Origin: UBA8190 sp003453695
GTDB taxonomy: Bacteria > Actinomycetota > Acidimicrobiia > Acidimicrobiales > UBA8190
Reading direction: 5' to 3'
NCBI GenBank assembly: GCA_036796975.1
Contig: DAIRBY010000012.1
Span: 1 to 64,000 of the forward strand
Length of the DNA: 64,000 nucleotides
Position 1 is the stretch's first letter, and every line of letters begins with the position of its first letter. The position numbers and the translations under genes were made by a program. Shown here piece by piece: positions 23,914 through 33,339 of the stretch. The notes under the pieces were generated by a model. That model saw nothing but the letters and a program-made list of their open reading frames with translations, was not told where the DNA came from and made no database searches.

Positions 23914-24897
23914 ATGGCGGTGCGCCGGTGGGCAGCGGCGGCGATCGCCCTCCTTCTCGTCCCGCTCCTGGCCGCCTGCAGTCCGGCCGTCCGCACCCCG
24001 TCGTCAGCCACCTCCGGTCCCGTGCATCGGGCGCCGACGACCACCACCCAGGCCCCCGCGCTCTCGTCTCTGTCGCACGTGTTCGTGGTGGTCATGGAGA
24101 ACCTGGGCGCGTCCCAGGCACTGGGGACGGCACAGATCGCCGCCGTGGCCCGGCGCTATGCGTACACGACGGCCTGGTACGCGGCCTCGCACCCGAGCCT
24201 CCCGAACTATCTGGCCCTTGCCTCCGGTTCGACCTGGGGCGTGACGTCTGACTGCACGTCGTGCATCCAGAGCGGCGCCGACCTCGGCGCCCAGCTGTCA
24301 CAGGCCGGCGTGTCGTGGGGCGCCTACTTCGAGAACATGCCCTCGCCCTGCTACCTCGGGCCCGAGTCGCCCGACGGTCTGTACGCCCAGAAGCACGACC
24401 CGTTCGCCTACTTCGCCGACATCAGGTCGGACCCGGCGCTGTGCGCCCACCTGCAGCCGTTCACGGCCCTGCCCCCGCTGCTGTCCGGGCCGGCGACGGC
24501 CGTCCCCCGTTTCGTGTGGGTGACCCCCAACCTGTGCGACAGCGGGCACGACTGCTCACCCTCTGCGGCCGGCGCCTGGCTGGAGCGCTTCGTGTCCGAG
24601 GTCACCGCCTCCAGCGCCTGGCAACATGGCGGCTTGCTCGTCGTCACCTGGGACGAGGGGGGGAGCGACGCCGCCATGGACCCGCAGACGGGCACCATCG
24701 GCTCGTCTGGCGGAGGCGGGACGGTGCTCGGGATCGTGGCGGCACCCGGCGCTCAGGCCGGCGGCGTGCTCCCCGGCCCCTACGACCACTACTCAGTGCT
24801 CAAGACCGTCGAAGAGGCCTTCGGCCTTCCCCTGCTCGGTGCCGCGGCGGCGCCGGCGGTGGCGCCGCTGTCCGCCTTCTTGGGATCCGGCGGCTGA
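23914..24897 (+). CDS. Secreted phosphoesterase (acid phosphatase/phospholipase C-like) lipoprotein
   Basis: 327 residues with a lipoprotein signal (LLLVPLLAAC, lipid-modified Cys22) and a Thr/Pro linker. The catalytic domain is of the PF04185 phosphoesterase family: VFVVVMENLG (metal/nucleophile region), SHPSLPNYLALASGSTWGVTSDC, and LLVVTWDEGGSD near residue 245. Such proteins hydrolyse phosphate esters outside the cell, as SapM-like acid phosphatases or phospholipases C do. It would help scavenge phosphate. It is followed 2 bases later by a DUF503 gene. Confidence 0.83.
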   Translation: MAVRRWAAAAIALLLVPLLAACSPAVRTPSSATSGPVHRAPTTTTQAPALSSLSHVFVVVMENLGASQALGTAQIAAVARRYAYTTAWYAASHPSLPNYLALASGSTWGVTSDCTSCIQSGADLGAQLSQAGVSWGAYFENMPSPCYLGPESPDGLYAQKHDPFAYFADIRSDPALCAHLQPFTALPPLLSGPATAVPRFVWVTPNLCDSGHDCSPSAAGAWLERFVSEVTASSAWQHGGLLVVTWDEGGSDAAMDPQTGTIGSSGGGGTVLGIVAAPGAQAGGVLPGPYDHYSVLKTVEEAFGLPLLGAAAAPAVAPLSAFLGSGG

Positions 24898-24899
24898 CC

Positions 24900-25193
24900 G
24901 TGCATTGCGCCGCGCTCGAGGTCGAGCTGCACATCGGAGCGTCGGGGTCGCTCAAGGAGAAACGCGCCGTCGTCCGCCACATCGTGGAGACCGCCCGTCG
25001 CCGCTTCGGCGTCTCCGCCTCGGAGATCGCCCACCACGACCGCTGGCAGCGTGCCGGGATCGGCTTCGCCTTCGTCGCCCCCACGGCCGGGCGTGTGCAG
25101 GAGGTCCTCGACCAGGTGGAGCGCTTCGTGTGGTCGCACCCCGAGGTGTCGGTGCTCTCCGTGGACCGCCGCTGGCTCGATCCCGACGCCTGA
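24900..25193 (+). CDS. DUF503 (YlxP-like) protein
   Basis: 97 residues matching the DUF503 pattern: ALEVELHIGASGSLKEKRAVVRHIVETARRRFGVSASEIAHHDRWQRAGIGFAFVA. These small ferredoxin-like-fold proteins are usually encoded next to rbfA/infB, so this position is unusual. Function is not established. The GTG start lies 2 bases after the preceding stop, implying coupling. Confidence 0.85.
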   Translation: MHCAALEVELHIGASGSLKEKRAVVRHIVETARRRFGVSASEIAHHDRWQRAGIGFAFVAPTAGRVQEVLDQVERFVWSHPEVSVLSVDRRWLDPDA

Positions 25194-25262
25194 AGCCTCC
25201 GGGCGCGACACTACGACCGGGCAGGGGATCGGAGCCGAGCCCGGCCTGTCGGGGAGGGCAGC

Positions 25263-26960
25263 GTGAGCGACCAGGCGACGAGCCGTGCCCGGCTTCCGCT
25301 CGCCGGCGCGCTGCAGCGGCAGCTGGCCGTCCGCTTCGGAGGGGCAGCACCGGGCATGGAGGCCCTGGCGGCGCTGACGTTGCTCGCCATCGCCGTGCCC
25401 GAACAGCTCGCCACCTCCCGACTGGCGGGGATGCCTCCCATCACCGGGCTCTACGCCTTCGTGGCCGGCACCGTGGCCTTCGCGCTGCTCGGATCCAACC
25501 CGCAGCTCTCGGTGGGAGCCGACTCCACCATCGCTCCCCTCTTCGCTGCCGCCCTCACCACGGTCGCCCCCCAGCAGTCCCACCACTACGTGGTCCTGGC
25601 CGGAGTGCTGGCCGTGGAGGTCGGTGTGTTCGTGGCCGTCGTGGGCGTGCTGCGCCTGGGGTGGATCGCCGAGTTCCTCTCCACCCCGATCATCACCGGC
25701 TTCCTGGCCGGAGTGGCCGTGATCATCGTGGTGCACCAGCTCCCTGACGTCCTCGGGTTGGCGTCGCCCGGCGGCTCCACCGTGCATCGGCTCGGTGACG
25801 TGCTGTCGCACCTGGGACACGCCAACGGCTGGACGTTTGGGATGGCGGCGGGCGTGTTCGCCATCGTGGAGCTGTCCGAGCGAATCGACCGGCGCTTCCC
25901 CGGCGCGCTGGTGGGGTTGGTGGCGTCGACGATCCTGGTGGGGGCGGCCGGACTGGCGTCCCACGGCGTGGCGGTGCTCGGCAGCGTCGCCCACGGCGCA
26001 CCCACCTTCGGGCTCGGGGATCTGTCGTGGACGACCGTGCACCAGGTGCTGCCCGTCTCGGTCGTCGTGGCGCTGGTGGTGATCAGCCAGACGGCCGCCA
26101 CGTCGCGCGCCTTCGCCGACGAGGGCGGCTACCAGGTGGACGTGGGCCGTGACTTCGTGGGTGTGGGGGCGGGCAGCGTGCTCGCCGGGTTGAGCGGGTC
26201 CTTTGCCGTCAATGCCAGCCCGGCCCGCACGGCGGCGGTGGCGACCGCCGGCGGGCGGACGCCGTGGACGGGGCTGGGGGCGGCCGCGGCGGTGGTTGTG
26301 CTCGTCCCGGCGGCGGGGATCCTGAAGGACGTGCCCATCGCCACGCTGGGAGCCATCCTCGTCTACGTGGCCACGCGCATCTTCCACGTGGACGACCTGC
26401 GCGCCGTGCTGCACTTCGACGTGTTCGAGTTCGGCTTGACCGTCGTCACACTGCTCACGGTGGCCTTCGTCGGCGTGGAGCAGGGCATCGCCGTGGCCGT
26501 CGTCCTGGCCCTCGTGGAGCGCACCCGTCTCTCCGCCCGCCCTTCGGTGCACGAGATGGGCCGCATCCCGGGCACCACCAGCTGGGAGCCCCTGCGGGAG
26601 GGAAGGAGCTCCGCCGTGCCCGTCCCCGGCGTGGTGGTGCTGCTCTTCGCTCAACCCCTCTACTACCTGAACTCCGAGCACTTCCGGACGCAGGTGGACG
26701 AGATGGTGCTGCAGCGCCGGCCGCCACCGCAGGTCGTGGTCCTCGACACCGTCGGGCTGCACGACGTCGACTTCACCGGCAGCCGGGTGGTGAGGGGGCT
26801 GCTCGACGAGCTGTACCACCTCCACATCACCGTGGGCATCGCCCGAGCCGGCGACCATCTCGTGGAGAACTTCCGCCGAAGTGGTCTCTACGACCGCATC
26901 GGTGCCGACCACTTCTACGAGTCCACCGACGCGGCGGTGACCGCTCTCGCTCCGAGGTGA
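25263..26960 (+). CDS. SulP-family anion transporter with STAS domain
   Basis: 565 residues. About 11-12 membrane helices cover residues 30-420, with typical segments PPITGLYAFVAGTVAFALLGSNPQLSVGADST and SGSFAVNASPARTAA. A cytoplasmic STAS domain (about 450-560) contains LDTVGLHDVDFTGSRVVRGLLDEL. It would transport sulfate, bicarbonate or a dicarboxylate; the substrate cannot be told from sequence. GTG start with GGGGAGG upstream. Convergent with the glucosidase gene, 22 bases apart. Confidence 0.88.
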   Translation: MSDQATSRARLPLAGALQRQLAVRFGGAAPGMEALAALTLLAIAVPEQLATSRLAGMPPITGLYAFVAGTVAFALLGSNPQLSVGADSTIAPLFAAALTTVAPQQSHHYVVLAGVLAVEVGVFVAVVGVLRLGWIAEFLSTPIITGFLAGVAVIIVVHQLPDVLGLASPGGSTVHRLGDVLSHLGHANGWTFGMAAGVFAIVELSERIDRRFPGALVGLVASTILVGAAGLASHGVAVLGSVAHGAPTFGLGDLSWTTVHQVLPVSVVVALVVISQTAATSRAFADEGGYQVDVGRDFVGVGAGSVLAGLSGSFAVNASPARTAAVATAGGRTPWTGLGAAAAVVVLVPAAGILKDVPIATLGAILVYVATRIFHVDDLRAVLHFDVFEFGLTVVTLLTVAFVGVEQGIAVAVVLALVERTRLSARPSVHEMGRIPGTTSWEPLREGRSSAVPVPGVVVLLFAQPLYYLNSEHFRTQVDEMVLQRRPPPQVVVLDTVGLHDVDFTGSRVVRGLLDELYHLHITVGIARAGDHLVENFRRSGLYDRIGADHFYESTDAAVTALAPR

Positions 26961-26982
26961 GCGCCCGGTCCGACCGTAGCCG

Positions 26983-29550
26983 TCAGACGGGCCGGAGGGC
27001 GGTGAGCGCCAGCTCGTCGAAGGCCTCGCACTCGACGGCGCCGCCGCGCACCGGCACGGGCCGCCCGTCCGCCACCGCCGATTCGGCCCTCCAGCCGTGC
27101 AGCACCACCCGCACGCGCTCGGGACGCACATGGGCACCGAGCGAACGCCACTGCATCCGGGCCGTCCCTCCCGGCTCCACGCCGGTGAGGACCAGGTCGT
27201 CGGCGCGCACCGGGCCGTCGCCGTCGCCGGCGTCGTCCGTGCACGACCCGGAAGCGGTCCCCGCCCTCGGCCAGCAGTGGAAGGCCAGCAGCCTGGGAGC
27301 GTGGTCGCCCGACGGCGCGCCGGCACCGTTGCCGGGGACCGGCGTCAGGTCGCCATCCCCGTCGACGACGCACGCACCTGCCCGGGCCCACCCGTCGTCC
27401 AAGGCGATGATGCTCCCGGCCCGGGCCAACAGTGCGATGCGCGCCAGCGGGCACTCCACGTCGGCCCGTCCCGAGCGCGCCCCGGGCGCGTCGGCTTCCC
27501 AGAGCGGGTGCCATTCCCCTGCCGGAAGGCGCACCGACCGCCCGGTCGTCGCCGGGCCGGTCACCGGTGCCACGAACAGATCGTCACCGAGAAGGAACGT
27601 GTCGTCGTCCCCGCCCGCCTCGTCGCTGCCGCTGCTGCGAGTCGCCGGGTCGTGCGCCCACCATGCCGGGCGCACCAGGGGTGCACCCCGCGCCGCCGCA
27701 TGATGCGCCAGCGTGTAGAGGTAGGGAAGCAGCCGGTAGCGGAAGGCGATCCAGTCGGCGACGGCGCTGCGGGCCGGTTCGGAGAAGCGCCACGGCTCGC
27801 GCCGCGGCGAGCCGACGACGCTGTGGGTCCGGCACAGGGGCATGAGCACCGACAGCTGCAGCCAGCGCAGGTACAGCTCGCCGTCGGGGGCACCGGTGAA
27901 TCCGCCGGTGTCGGACCCGGCGAAGGGGATCCCGGACAAGCCGAGGCCCACCACGGTGGCAACCTGCTGGCGGAGGCCGGCCCAGCTCGTCTCCACGTCC
28001 CCCGTCCAGGTCCAAGCCCAGCGCTGGTTCCCCGCCCATCCCGAACGCGACAGCACGAAGGGCCGGCGGTCGGGGCGGGCCCTGTGCAGCCCCTCGTACC
28101 CGGCCCGGTTCATGAGCCAGCCGTAGACGTTGTGGGCCAGGGCGTGATCGCCACCGATGCCCTCGAGGTCGTGACGCGTGGACAGCGGCAAGGTGGGGTC
28201 TCCCACCAGTGAGATCGACGTGGGCTCGTTCATGTCGTGCCACACGCCACCCACCCCGGCGTCGGTGAGGGTCCGGTACTGCTCCGACCACCAGTGGCGG
28301 GTGGCCGGGTCGGTGAAGTCCGGGAAGGCGGCCCGTCCGGGCCACACCACGCCGACCTCGACGTCACCGCCGGGGTCGGTGCAGAACCGTTTCTCCTCCA
28401 CACCCTGCTCGTAGAGCCGGTAGTGCGGGTCCACCTTGACCGCCGGGTCGATGATGGTGACGAGACGCACGGCCTGGGACCGCGCCCGCTCGGCCAGCCG
28501 GCCGAGGTCGGGAAAGCGGCGGCGGTCGACGGTGAACACCCGGTAGCCCCGCATGTAGTCGATGTCGAGGTGCACGGCGCTCAGGGGAATGCCCCTGTCC
28601 CGGTAACCGTCGAGCACCTCGTGGACATGACGCTCGGCGCGGTACCCCCAGCGGCTGTGGTGGTAGCCGAGCGCCCACCGAGGCGGGAGGGCGCACCGCC
28701 CGGTCAGCTCGCTGTAACGCTCGAGCAGGACGTCGGGCGCACCCGTCATCACGTACTCGCGCAGCACCCCGCCCCGGAAGGTCGCCGCCACCTCACCGTC
28801 TTCTCCGGGGGGCGGGAACACGAACTCCGCCGAGCAGTGGTTGTCGTAGAACGACAGGAAGTTGCCGCCGGGGTGGCTGGCGAGGACGACGGGGATGCCG
28901 ATGTACAGCGGGCTCTGGCCTCCTCCCCACGCCCCTCCCGGGTCACGGTTCCACAGCCGGAAGGATCCCCCCCGCAGGTCGACGCCCGCCGCCTGTTCAC
29001 CGAGCCCGCAGAAGCGCTCGCCGGGCCGGGCCCGGTAGCGCTGCACCCACCACCGCCCGCGTCGAACAGGAGCGCGCTGGCGGCGGACGCCGCCGGTCGA
29101 CCTCTGGCGCACGACCACATCTCCCTGCGCCGACACCTCGACGTCGAGGTCGCCACCGCCCACCAGGCGTCCGCCGTCGCCAGCCATCGACACCGTGACG
29201 GGGGGAGGCTGCCACTCCGGCGGGACCGTGGCGGCGTAGGGCATCGGGTCCTGGGCCGGGCCCCAGGTGAGACGCACGACGTCGGCAGCCGACACCAGCA
29301 CTTCCAGCGTGGCCTCGGAGAAGCGGAAGCTGGCCCCTCCTTCGACCTCCTCCACCCGGAGAAGCGGTCCGGGCTCGACACCGACGTCCCCAGGAGCGCG
29401 GGCCTTCCACTCCGAGGCGCCGGTGCGGCGCCGGCGCCAGCTGTGGGCGATCACCTGGGCGGTGGTCCTGAGGCCGAGGTCGCTCAGCGTGTGGTACGCG
29501 AGGCGGGTCCTCGCCCACCCCCGGCGCAGGGCGGCTCGGGGGTCGTCCAC
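26983..29550 (-). CDS. Glycoside hydrolase family 31 alpha-glucosidase/xylosidase-like
   Basis: About 855 residues. An N-terminal beta-sandwich precedes GLGEQAAGVDLRG...FLSFYDNH. The TIM barrel begins PPRWALGYHHSRWGYRAE. The nucleophile is Asp439 in VWHDMNEPT and the acid/base is Asp518 in TWTGDVETSW; GSDTGGF and C-terminal sandwich domains follow. It has no signal peptide, so it is cytoplasmic and would hydrolyse imported or stored alpha-glucosides. GTG 29550 is preferred over GTG 29562 because a TAGTGT box overlaps the latter. Confidence 0.9.
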   Translation of the reverse strand: MDDPRAALRRGWARTRLAYHTLSDLGLRTTAQVIAHSWRRRRTGASEWKARAPGDVGVEPGPLLRVEEVEGGASFRFSEATLEVLVSAADVVRLTWGPAQDPMPYAATVPPEWQPPPVTVSMAGDGGRLVGGGDLDVEVSAQGDVVVRQRSTGGVRRQRAPVRRGRWWVQRYRARPGERFCGLGEQAAGVDLRGGSFRLWNRDPGGAWGGGQSPLYIGIPVVLASHPGGNFLSFYDNHCSAEFVFPPPGEDGEVAATFRGGVLREYVMTGAPDVLLERYSELTGRCALPPRWALGYHHSRWGYRAERHVHEVLDGYRDRGIPLSAVHLDIDYMRGYRVFTVDRRRFPDLGRLAERARSQAVRLVTIIDPAVKVDPHYRLYEQGVEEKRFCTDPGGDVEVGVVWPGRAAFPDFTDPATRHWWSEQYRTLTDAGVGGVWHDMNEPTSISLVGDPTLPLSTRHDLEGIGGDHALAHNVYGWLMNRAGYEGLHRARPDRRPFVLSRSGWAGNQRWAWTWTGDVETSWAGLRQQVATVVGLGLSGIPFAGSDTGGFTGAPDGELYLRWLQLSVLMPLCRTHSVVGSPRREPWRFSEPARSAVADWIAFRYRLLPYLYTLAHHAAARGAPLVRPAWWAHDPATRSSGSDEAGGDDDTFLLGDDLFVAPVTGPATTGRSVRLPAGEWHPLWEADAPGARSGRADVECPLARIALLARAGSIIALDDGWARAGACVVDGDGDLTPVPGNGAGAPSGDHAPRLLAFHCWPRAGTASGSCTDDAGDGDGPVRADDLVLTGVEPGGTARMQWRSLGAHVRPERVRVVLHGWRAESAVADGRPVPVRGGAVECEAFDELALTALRPV

Positions 29551-29558
29551 GAACCTCG

Positions 29559-29564
29559 ACACTA
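29559..29564 (-). promoter_or_regulatory. Putative -10 box (TAGTGT), leaderless, minus strand
   Basis: Minus-strand TAGTGT ends 8 bases before the GTG at 29550 of the GH31 gene. It lies 34 bases from the operator element of the divergent nitronate-monooxygenase-like gene. Confidence 0.4.
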
Positions 29565-29597
29565 CGAGGCTCGATGGCGGCCGGGCCGTCCGGCTAC

Positions 29598-29617
29598 GTA
29601 AACTGATTCGTCAATCA
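29598..29617 (+). promoter_or_regulatory. Promoter/operator element, copy 1 of an exact 20-mer
   Basis: GTAAACTGATTCGTCAATCA contains a possible -10 (TAAACT) followed by the interrupted palindrome TGATT-CGTC-AATCA. It ends 16 bases before the ATG at 29634, with AGGGAGAGGG between. The same 20 bases occur on the opposite strand at 33340-33359, upstream of the thioesterase gene. Confidence 0.65.
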
Positions 29618-29633
29618 ACTAGGGAGAGGGCCC

Positions 29634-30608
29634 ATGCGCACCCGACTCACCGACCTCCTCGGCGTCGACCACCCCGTGATGCTGGCCGGGATGGGCGGGG
29701 TCTCCTACCACCAGCTGGTGGCGGCGGTGTCGGAGGCGGGCGGCTTCGGCTGCCTGGGCGCCTCGACCATGTCCAACGACCGGATGGTCGCCGAGATGGC
29801 CGAGGTGCGCGCCCGCACCGACAAGCCCTTCGGGGTCGACCTGCTCACCGCCATGCCCGCCGACATGGTCCAGCAGGTGGAGCTCGTCATCCAAGGCGGA
29901 GCATCGGTGTTCGTGGCGGGCCTGGGTGTGCCCACGCAGGTCGTCGACCTATGCCATCGCCACGGGCTGCTCGTGGTCAACATGTGCGGCAAGGTGGCGC
30001 ACGCCCGACGAGCCGTCGACGCCGGCTGCGACATCGTGGTGGCCCAGGGAACCGAAGCAGGTGGCCACACCGGCCTCGTCGCCACCATGCCGTTGGTTCC
30101 CCAGATCGTCGACGCCGTCGGAGACCACGTGCCCGTGGTGGCCGCCGGCGGGATCTTCGACGGGCGGGGTCTGGCCGCCGCCCTGGCGCTGGGCGCGGAG
30201 GGGGTGTGGGTGGGCACACGGTTCATCGCCACGCCCGAGGCGCGCTCGGTGCTCGGGTACAAAGACGCCCTTCTTCGGTCCGCCGAGGACGGCACCGTCA
30301 TCAGCCGGGCCTACTCGGGCAAGACCATGCGGGTGGTGCGCAACGAATACACCCGGTTCTTCGAAGAGCACAGCGACGACCTTCAGCCCTTCCCCGTCCA
30401 GCTGGGACGCTCCATCGGCGACAAGGCGTTCCACTTGGGCGGCGACGAGAACACCGCCGACGTCGACACGTCACTCGAGTGCTATCCGGCCGGCCAGGGC
30501 GTGGGCGGCATCGGGGAGCTCGTTCCGGCCGCCGAGCTGGTTCACCGTTTCGTCACGGAAGCCGAAGCGGCGATGGCCAGAGTCGACGACATGACGGTGC
30601 GCGCCTGA
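29634..30608 (+). CDS. Nitronate monooxygenase / FabK-like flavin enzyme
   Basis: 324 residues of the 2-nitropropane dioxygenase TIM-barrel family. It has HPVMLAGMGGVSYHQLVAAVSEAGGFGCLGAS, PFGVDLLTAMP, the FMN/active-site motif DIVVAQGTEAGGHTG, and VVAAGGIFDGRGLAAALALGAEGVWVGTRF. The His in EAGGHTG is the catalytic base in nitronate monooxygenases. In lipid-catabolic settings such proteins may instead act as enoyl-CoA or related FMN reductases. Expression is probably controlled by the operator immediately upstream. Confidence 0.85.
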   Translation: MRTRLTDLLGVDHPVMLAGMGGVSYHQLVAAVSEAGGFGCLGASTMSNDRMVAEMAEVRARTDKPFGVDLLTAMPADMVQQVELVIQGGASVFVAGLGVPTQVVDLCHRHGLLVVNMCGKVAHARRAVDAGCDIVVAQGTEAGGHTGLVATMPLVPQIVDAVGDHVPVVAAGGIFDGRGLAAALALGAEGVWVGTRFIATPEARSVLGYKDALLRSAEDGTVISRAYSGKTMRVVRNEYTRFFEEHSDDLQPFPVQLGRSIGDKAFHLGGDENTADVDTSLECYPAGQGVGGIGELVPAAELVHRFVTEAEAAMARVDDMTVRA

Positions 30609-30651
30609 AGACGCAGTTCGACCAACGTCGGGGGGTAGGCTCGACACCGAC

Positions 30652-31710
30652 GTGAAGCGCGCCGCTTCCCCTTCAGGTCGCTCCACCTCAACGTCCGTCG
30701 CGGACGGCGGATTGCTCCCGTGGTCGTGGGGACGGCGCCGAGGCTCGCCTCCGGTGCGCATGGTCCCTGAGCGGGCCGTCGTCGACGGGCGGCGCGTGCG
30801 CTTCGCCGTCTCCGACAACGAGGACGCAGCCGGGCCCGAGGGGCCGGGCTCGTCCCCGATCTGGGCGGTGAACGTGCACGGGTACTTCGCCGGCGGGGGG
30901 ATGTACTGGCGCGAGAGCAGCCACCTGGCCTCCACCTTCGGCTGGCGCATGGTCAACCCCAGCCTGCCCGGCTTCGCCGGCAGCGACCCCCTGCCGTGGG
31001 AGAAGGTCAACATCAGGGAGATCACCGCCCAGGTGGCCGCCCTGCTCGACCTGCTCGGCGTGGAGCGCACGCTGTTCCTCGGGCACTCCATGGGCGGGGC
31101 CGTGGCCGTCCAATTCGCCGTCGACCATCCCGAGCGCACCTTGGGCATCGTCTACCGCGACGGCGCCGCCACTCCGGCCTGGCGCGACCGGCACGGCCCC
31201 ATCGTGCGCCTCCTCGGCCCGATGCTGCCGGACGTGGCGTCGGTGACGGAGCTCATGGCGGCGGCGGTGCTCGATTCGCCCGACCTCCTCATCGGCCGGC
31301 GACTCTCCTCGACCATGCGGGGGCTGTGGCCCGACGCCAGGCGCAACATCCGGGCCATGGGCCGGACCTTGCCCGTCGGCGCCATGCTCATGACCATCGA
31401 CATGCGCGACGAGCTGGCCCAGGTGGTGCGGGCCGGCGTGCCCGTGTTCGGGGTGTGGGGCTGCTTCGACCGCATCTGCACCCCCGCCACCGCCGAGGAG
31501 TTCACCGCGGTCACGGGCTTGGACGTGCAGTGGGTGCCGGGCGGCCATTCCTGGATGCTGCCGCGGCCTCAGGGCCAGGCCGACGTCCTGCGCTATCTGG
31601 CCTCGGGACGGCGCTTCCTCGACGACGTGGCGGAGCGGCGGCGGCGACTGCTCGCCCTCGACACGCCCGCAGGCGCCCGTGCCACCATGCGCGTCCTGCA
31701 GGCACCATGA
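30652..31710 (+). CDS. Alpha/beta hydrolase
   Basis: 352 residues. VNVHGYFAGGGMYWRE carries the oxyanion-hole HG, LFLGHSMGGAVAVQFA the nucleophile Ser, GCFDRICTP the acid and PGGHSWMLPRP the base. The first about 35 residues (Ser/Arg-rich) look non-conserved; GTG is used as start, and a TAGGCT box ends 10 bases earlier. It is probably an ester or C-C hydrolase in the catabolic set with the neighbouring dehydrogenase, whose ATG overlaps its stop. Confidence 0.8.
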   Translation: MKRAASPSGRSTSTSVADGGLLPWSWGRRRGSPPVRMVPERAVVDGRRVRFAVSDNEDAAGPEGPGSSPIWAVNVHGYFAGGGMYWRESSHLASTFGWRMVNPSLPGFAGSDPLPWEKVNIREITAQVAALLDLLGVERTLFLGHSMGGAVAVQFAVDHPERTLGIVYRDGAATPAWRDRHGPIVRLLGPMLPDVASVTELMAAAVLDSPDLLIGRRLSSTMRGLWPDARRNIRAMGRTLPVGAMLMTIDMRDELAQVVRAGVPVFGVWGCFDRICTPATAEEFTAVTGLDVQWVPGGHSWMLPRPQGQADVLRYLASGRRFLDDVAERRRRLLALDTPAGARATMRVLQAP

Positions 31711-32852
31711 TCGGACGGCCCGGGCGCGGCGAGAGCGCGCAGGGCGACGCCCTCGTGCTCGAGTCCCCCCGCCGGCTGGTGCGCACGACGCTCGAGGTGC
31801 CCGGCGTGGGGCCCGACGACGCCCTGCTCAAGGTGGAGGCGTGCGGGCTGTGCGGCACCGACCACGAGCAGTTCACCGGGCACCTCCCCGCCGGCTTCGC
31901 CTTCGTCCCCGGCCACGAGACGGTGGGGACGATCGAGGCGCTGGGGGTGCGCGCCGCCGGGCGATGGGGAGTGGAGGTGGGAGACCGGGTGGCGGTCGAG
32001 GTGTTCCAGTCGTGCCGGGTGTGCGGCCCCTGCCTGGCCGGTGACTATCGCCGCTGCGCCGTGCACGGCATCAGCGACATGTACGGCTTCGTCCCCGTGG
32101 AAAAGTCACCGGGGCTGTGGGGCGGGTACGCCCAGTACCAGTACCTGAGCCCCGACACGTTGCTCCACCGCGTGCCGGCAGGACTCGACCCCGTGCTGGC
32201 CACCGTGTTCAATCCCCTAGGCGCCGGCGTCCGGTGGGCCGTCACCCTGCCGGGAACGGGGCCGGGCGACGTCGTGTGTGTCCTCGGGCCGGGGATCCGC
32301 GGCCTTGCCGCCGTGGCCGCCGCCAAAGACGCCGGCGCCGCCACCGTCCTCGTCACCGGACTCGGGAAGCGGGACGCGCAGCGTCTGAGCCTGGCCAAGC
32401 GCTTCGGTGCCGACCTGGTGGTCGACGTGGAGGCCGAGGACGCCGTCTCCGTGCTCACCAAGGCGGTGGGTCGACTGGCCGACGTCGTCGTGGACGTCAC
32501 GGCCAAGGCGCCTGCCGCGCTGGGCCAGGCCGTGTCGCTGGCCCGTCCCGGCGGCACTGTCGTGGTGGCCGGGACACGCGGCTCGGCGGAGACCCCGGGG
32601 TTCTGGCCGGACCACATCGTGTACAAGGAGCTGCGCATCCTGGGCGCGCTCGGCGTCGACGCCGCCGCCTACCGCCAAGCGCTCAGCATGCTGGCATCGG
32701 GCCGCTACCCCTTCGCAGAGCTGCCCCGCCGCCGAGTGGGCCTGGACGCCGTCGCCGAGCTGCTCGCCGACATGGCGGGAGAGGGCGAGCACGACGCCCC
32801 CGTGCACGGGGTGGTGGAGCCGTGGCGAGACGACGCCTCCGAGAGCGCGTGA
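31707..32852 (+). CDS. Zinc-dependent alcohol dehydrogenase (MDR superfamily)
   Basis: 381 residues. Catalytic zinc ligands lie in KVEACGLCGTDHEQF and PGHETVG. The structural zinc loop is SCRVCGPCLAGDYRRC. The Rossmann motif is VVCVLGPGIRGLAAVAAAKDAGA, followed by AGTRG. It is an NAD(P)-dependent dehydrogenase of a secondary or primary alcohol. Coupled to the hydrolase upstream by ATGA overlap; convergent with the thioesterase gene, only 4 bases apart. Confidence 0.88.
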   Translation: MIGRPGRGESAQGDALVLESPRRLVRTTLEVPGVGPDDALLKVEACGLCGTDHEQFTGHLPAGFAFVPGHETVGTIEALGVRAAGRWGVEVGDRVAVEVFQSCRVCGPCLAGDYRRCAVHGISDMYGFVPVEKSPGLWGGYAQYQYLSPDTLLHRVPAGLDPVLATVFNPLGAGVRWAVTLPGTGPGDVVCVLGPGIRGLAAVAAAKDAGAATVLVTGLGKRDAQRLSLAKRFGADLVVDVEAEDAVSVLTKAVGRLADVVVDVTAKAPAALGQAVSLARPGGTVVVAGTRGSAETPGFWPDHIVYKELRILGALGVDAAAYRQALSMLASGRYPFAELPRRRVGLDAVAELLADMAGEGEHDAPVHGVVEPWRDDASESA

Positions 32853-32856
32853 CCGT

Positions 32857-33312
32857 TCAGACGATCCGGTAGGTCTGCACGCCGTGGGCCACCACGGACC
32901 CCGCCGCGTCGGTGGCGGTGATCTCGATGAAGGTGAGCTCCTTGCCGCGCCGCACCACGCGTCCGTGACAGACCAAGTCGCTCTGCTTGGCCGCCCCCAC
33001 GTACTGAAGCGACATAGCCACGGTGGAGGCGCGCACTCCCTTGTTGAAGTCGTGGTTGGACCACGCCGCCGCGGCACCGGCGGTGTCGAGGGCGGCCGCC
33101 ACCACCCCGCCGTGATAGTAGGTGCCGTCGTTGGTCAACTCGGGCCTGAAGGTGAGGCGCATGACGACGTCGTCGGGCTCGTAGCGCTCGAAGTGCAGGC
33201 CCAGCCACGAGAGATAGGGCGTGGCCAGCATGGTCTCGGGCACCGCCTGGCGCATGGCCTGCTGCTGCTGCTCGGACAGGCCCCCCTCGGTGCCCGTCCC
33301 GCTGGTCGCCAT
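32857..33312 (-). CDS. PaaI-like hot-dog thioesterase
   Basis: 151 residues with the hot-dog motif NDGTYYHGGVVAAALDTAGAAAAW (HGG), and LQYVGAAKQSDLVCHGRVVRRGKELTFIEI. It would hydrolyse acyl- or aryl-CoA thioesters in the cytoplasm, releasing CoA during catabolism. GGGGAGG lies 7 bases before the ATG. Its promoter region holds the same 20-base element as the nitronate-monooxygenase-like gene, in the same orientation relative to the gene. Confidence 0.83.
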   Translation of the reverse strand: MATSGTGTEGGLSEQQQQAMRQAVPETMLATPYLSWLGLHFERYEPDDVVMRLTFRPELTNDGTYYHGGVVAAALDTAGAAAAWSNHDFNKGVRASTVAMSLQYVGAAKQSDLVCHGRVVRRGKELTFIEITATDAAGSVVAHGVQTYRIV

Positions 33313-33339
33313 GGATGGCCTCCCCTACACTGGCGCTGC

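Noticed and set aside
24789..27326. Minus-strand open frame of 845 codons across DUF503 and the SulP gene
   Set aside because: It is antisense to clear SulP/STAS coding sequence and is made of His/Arg/Gly-rich low-complexity translation.
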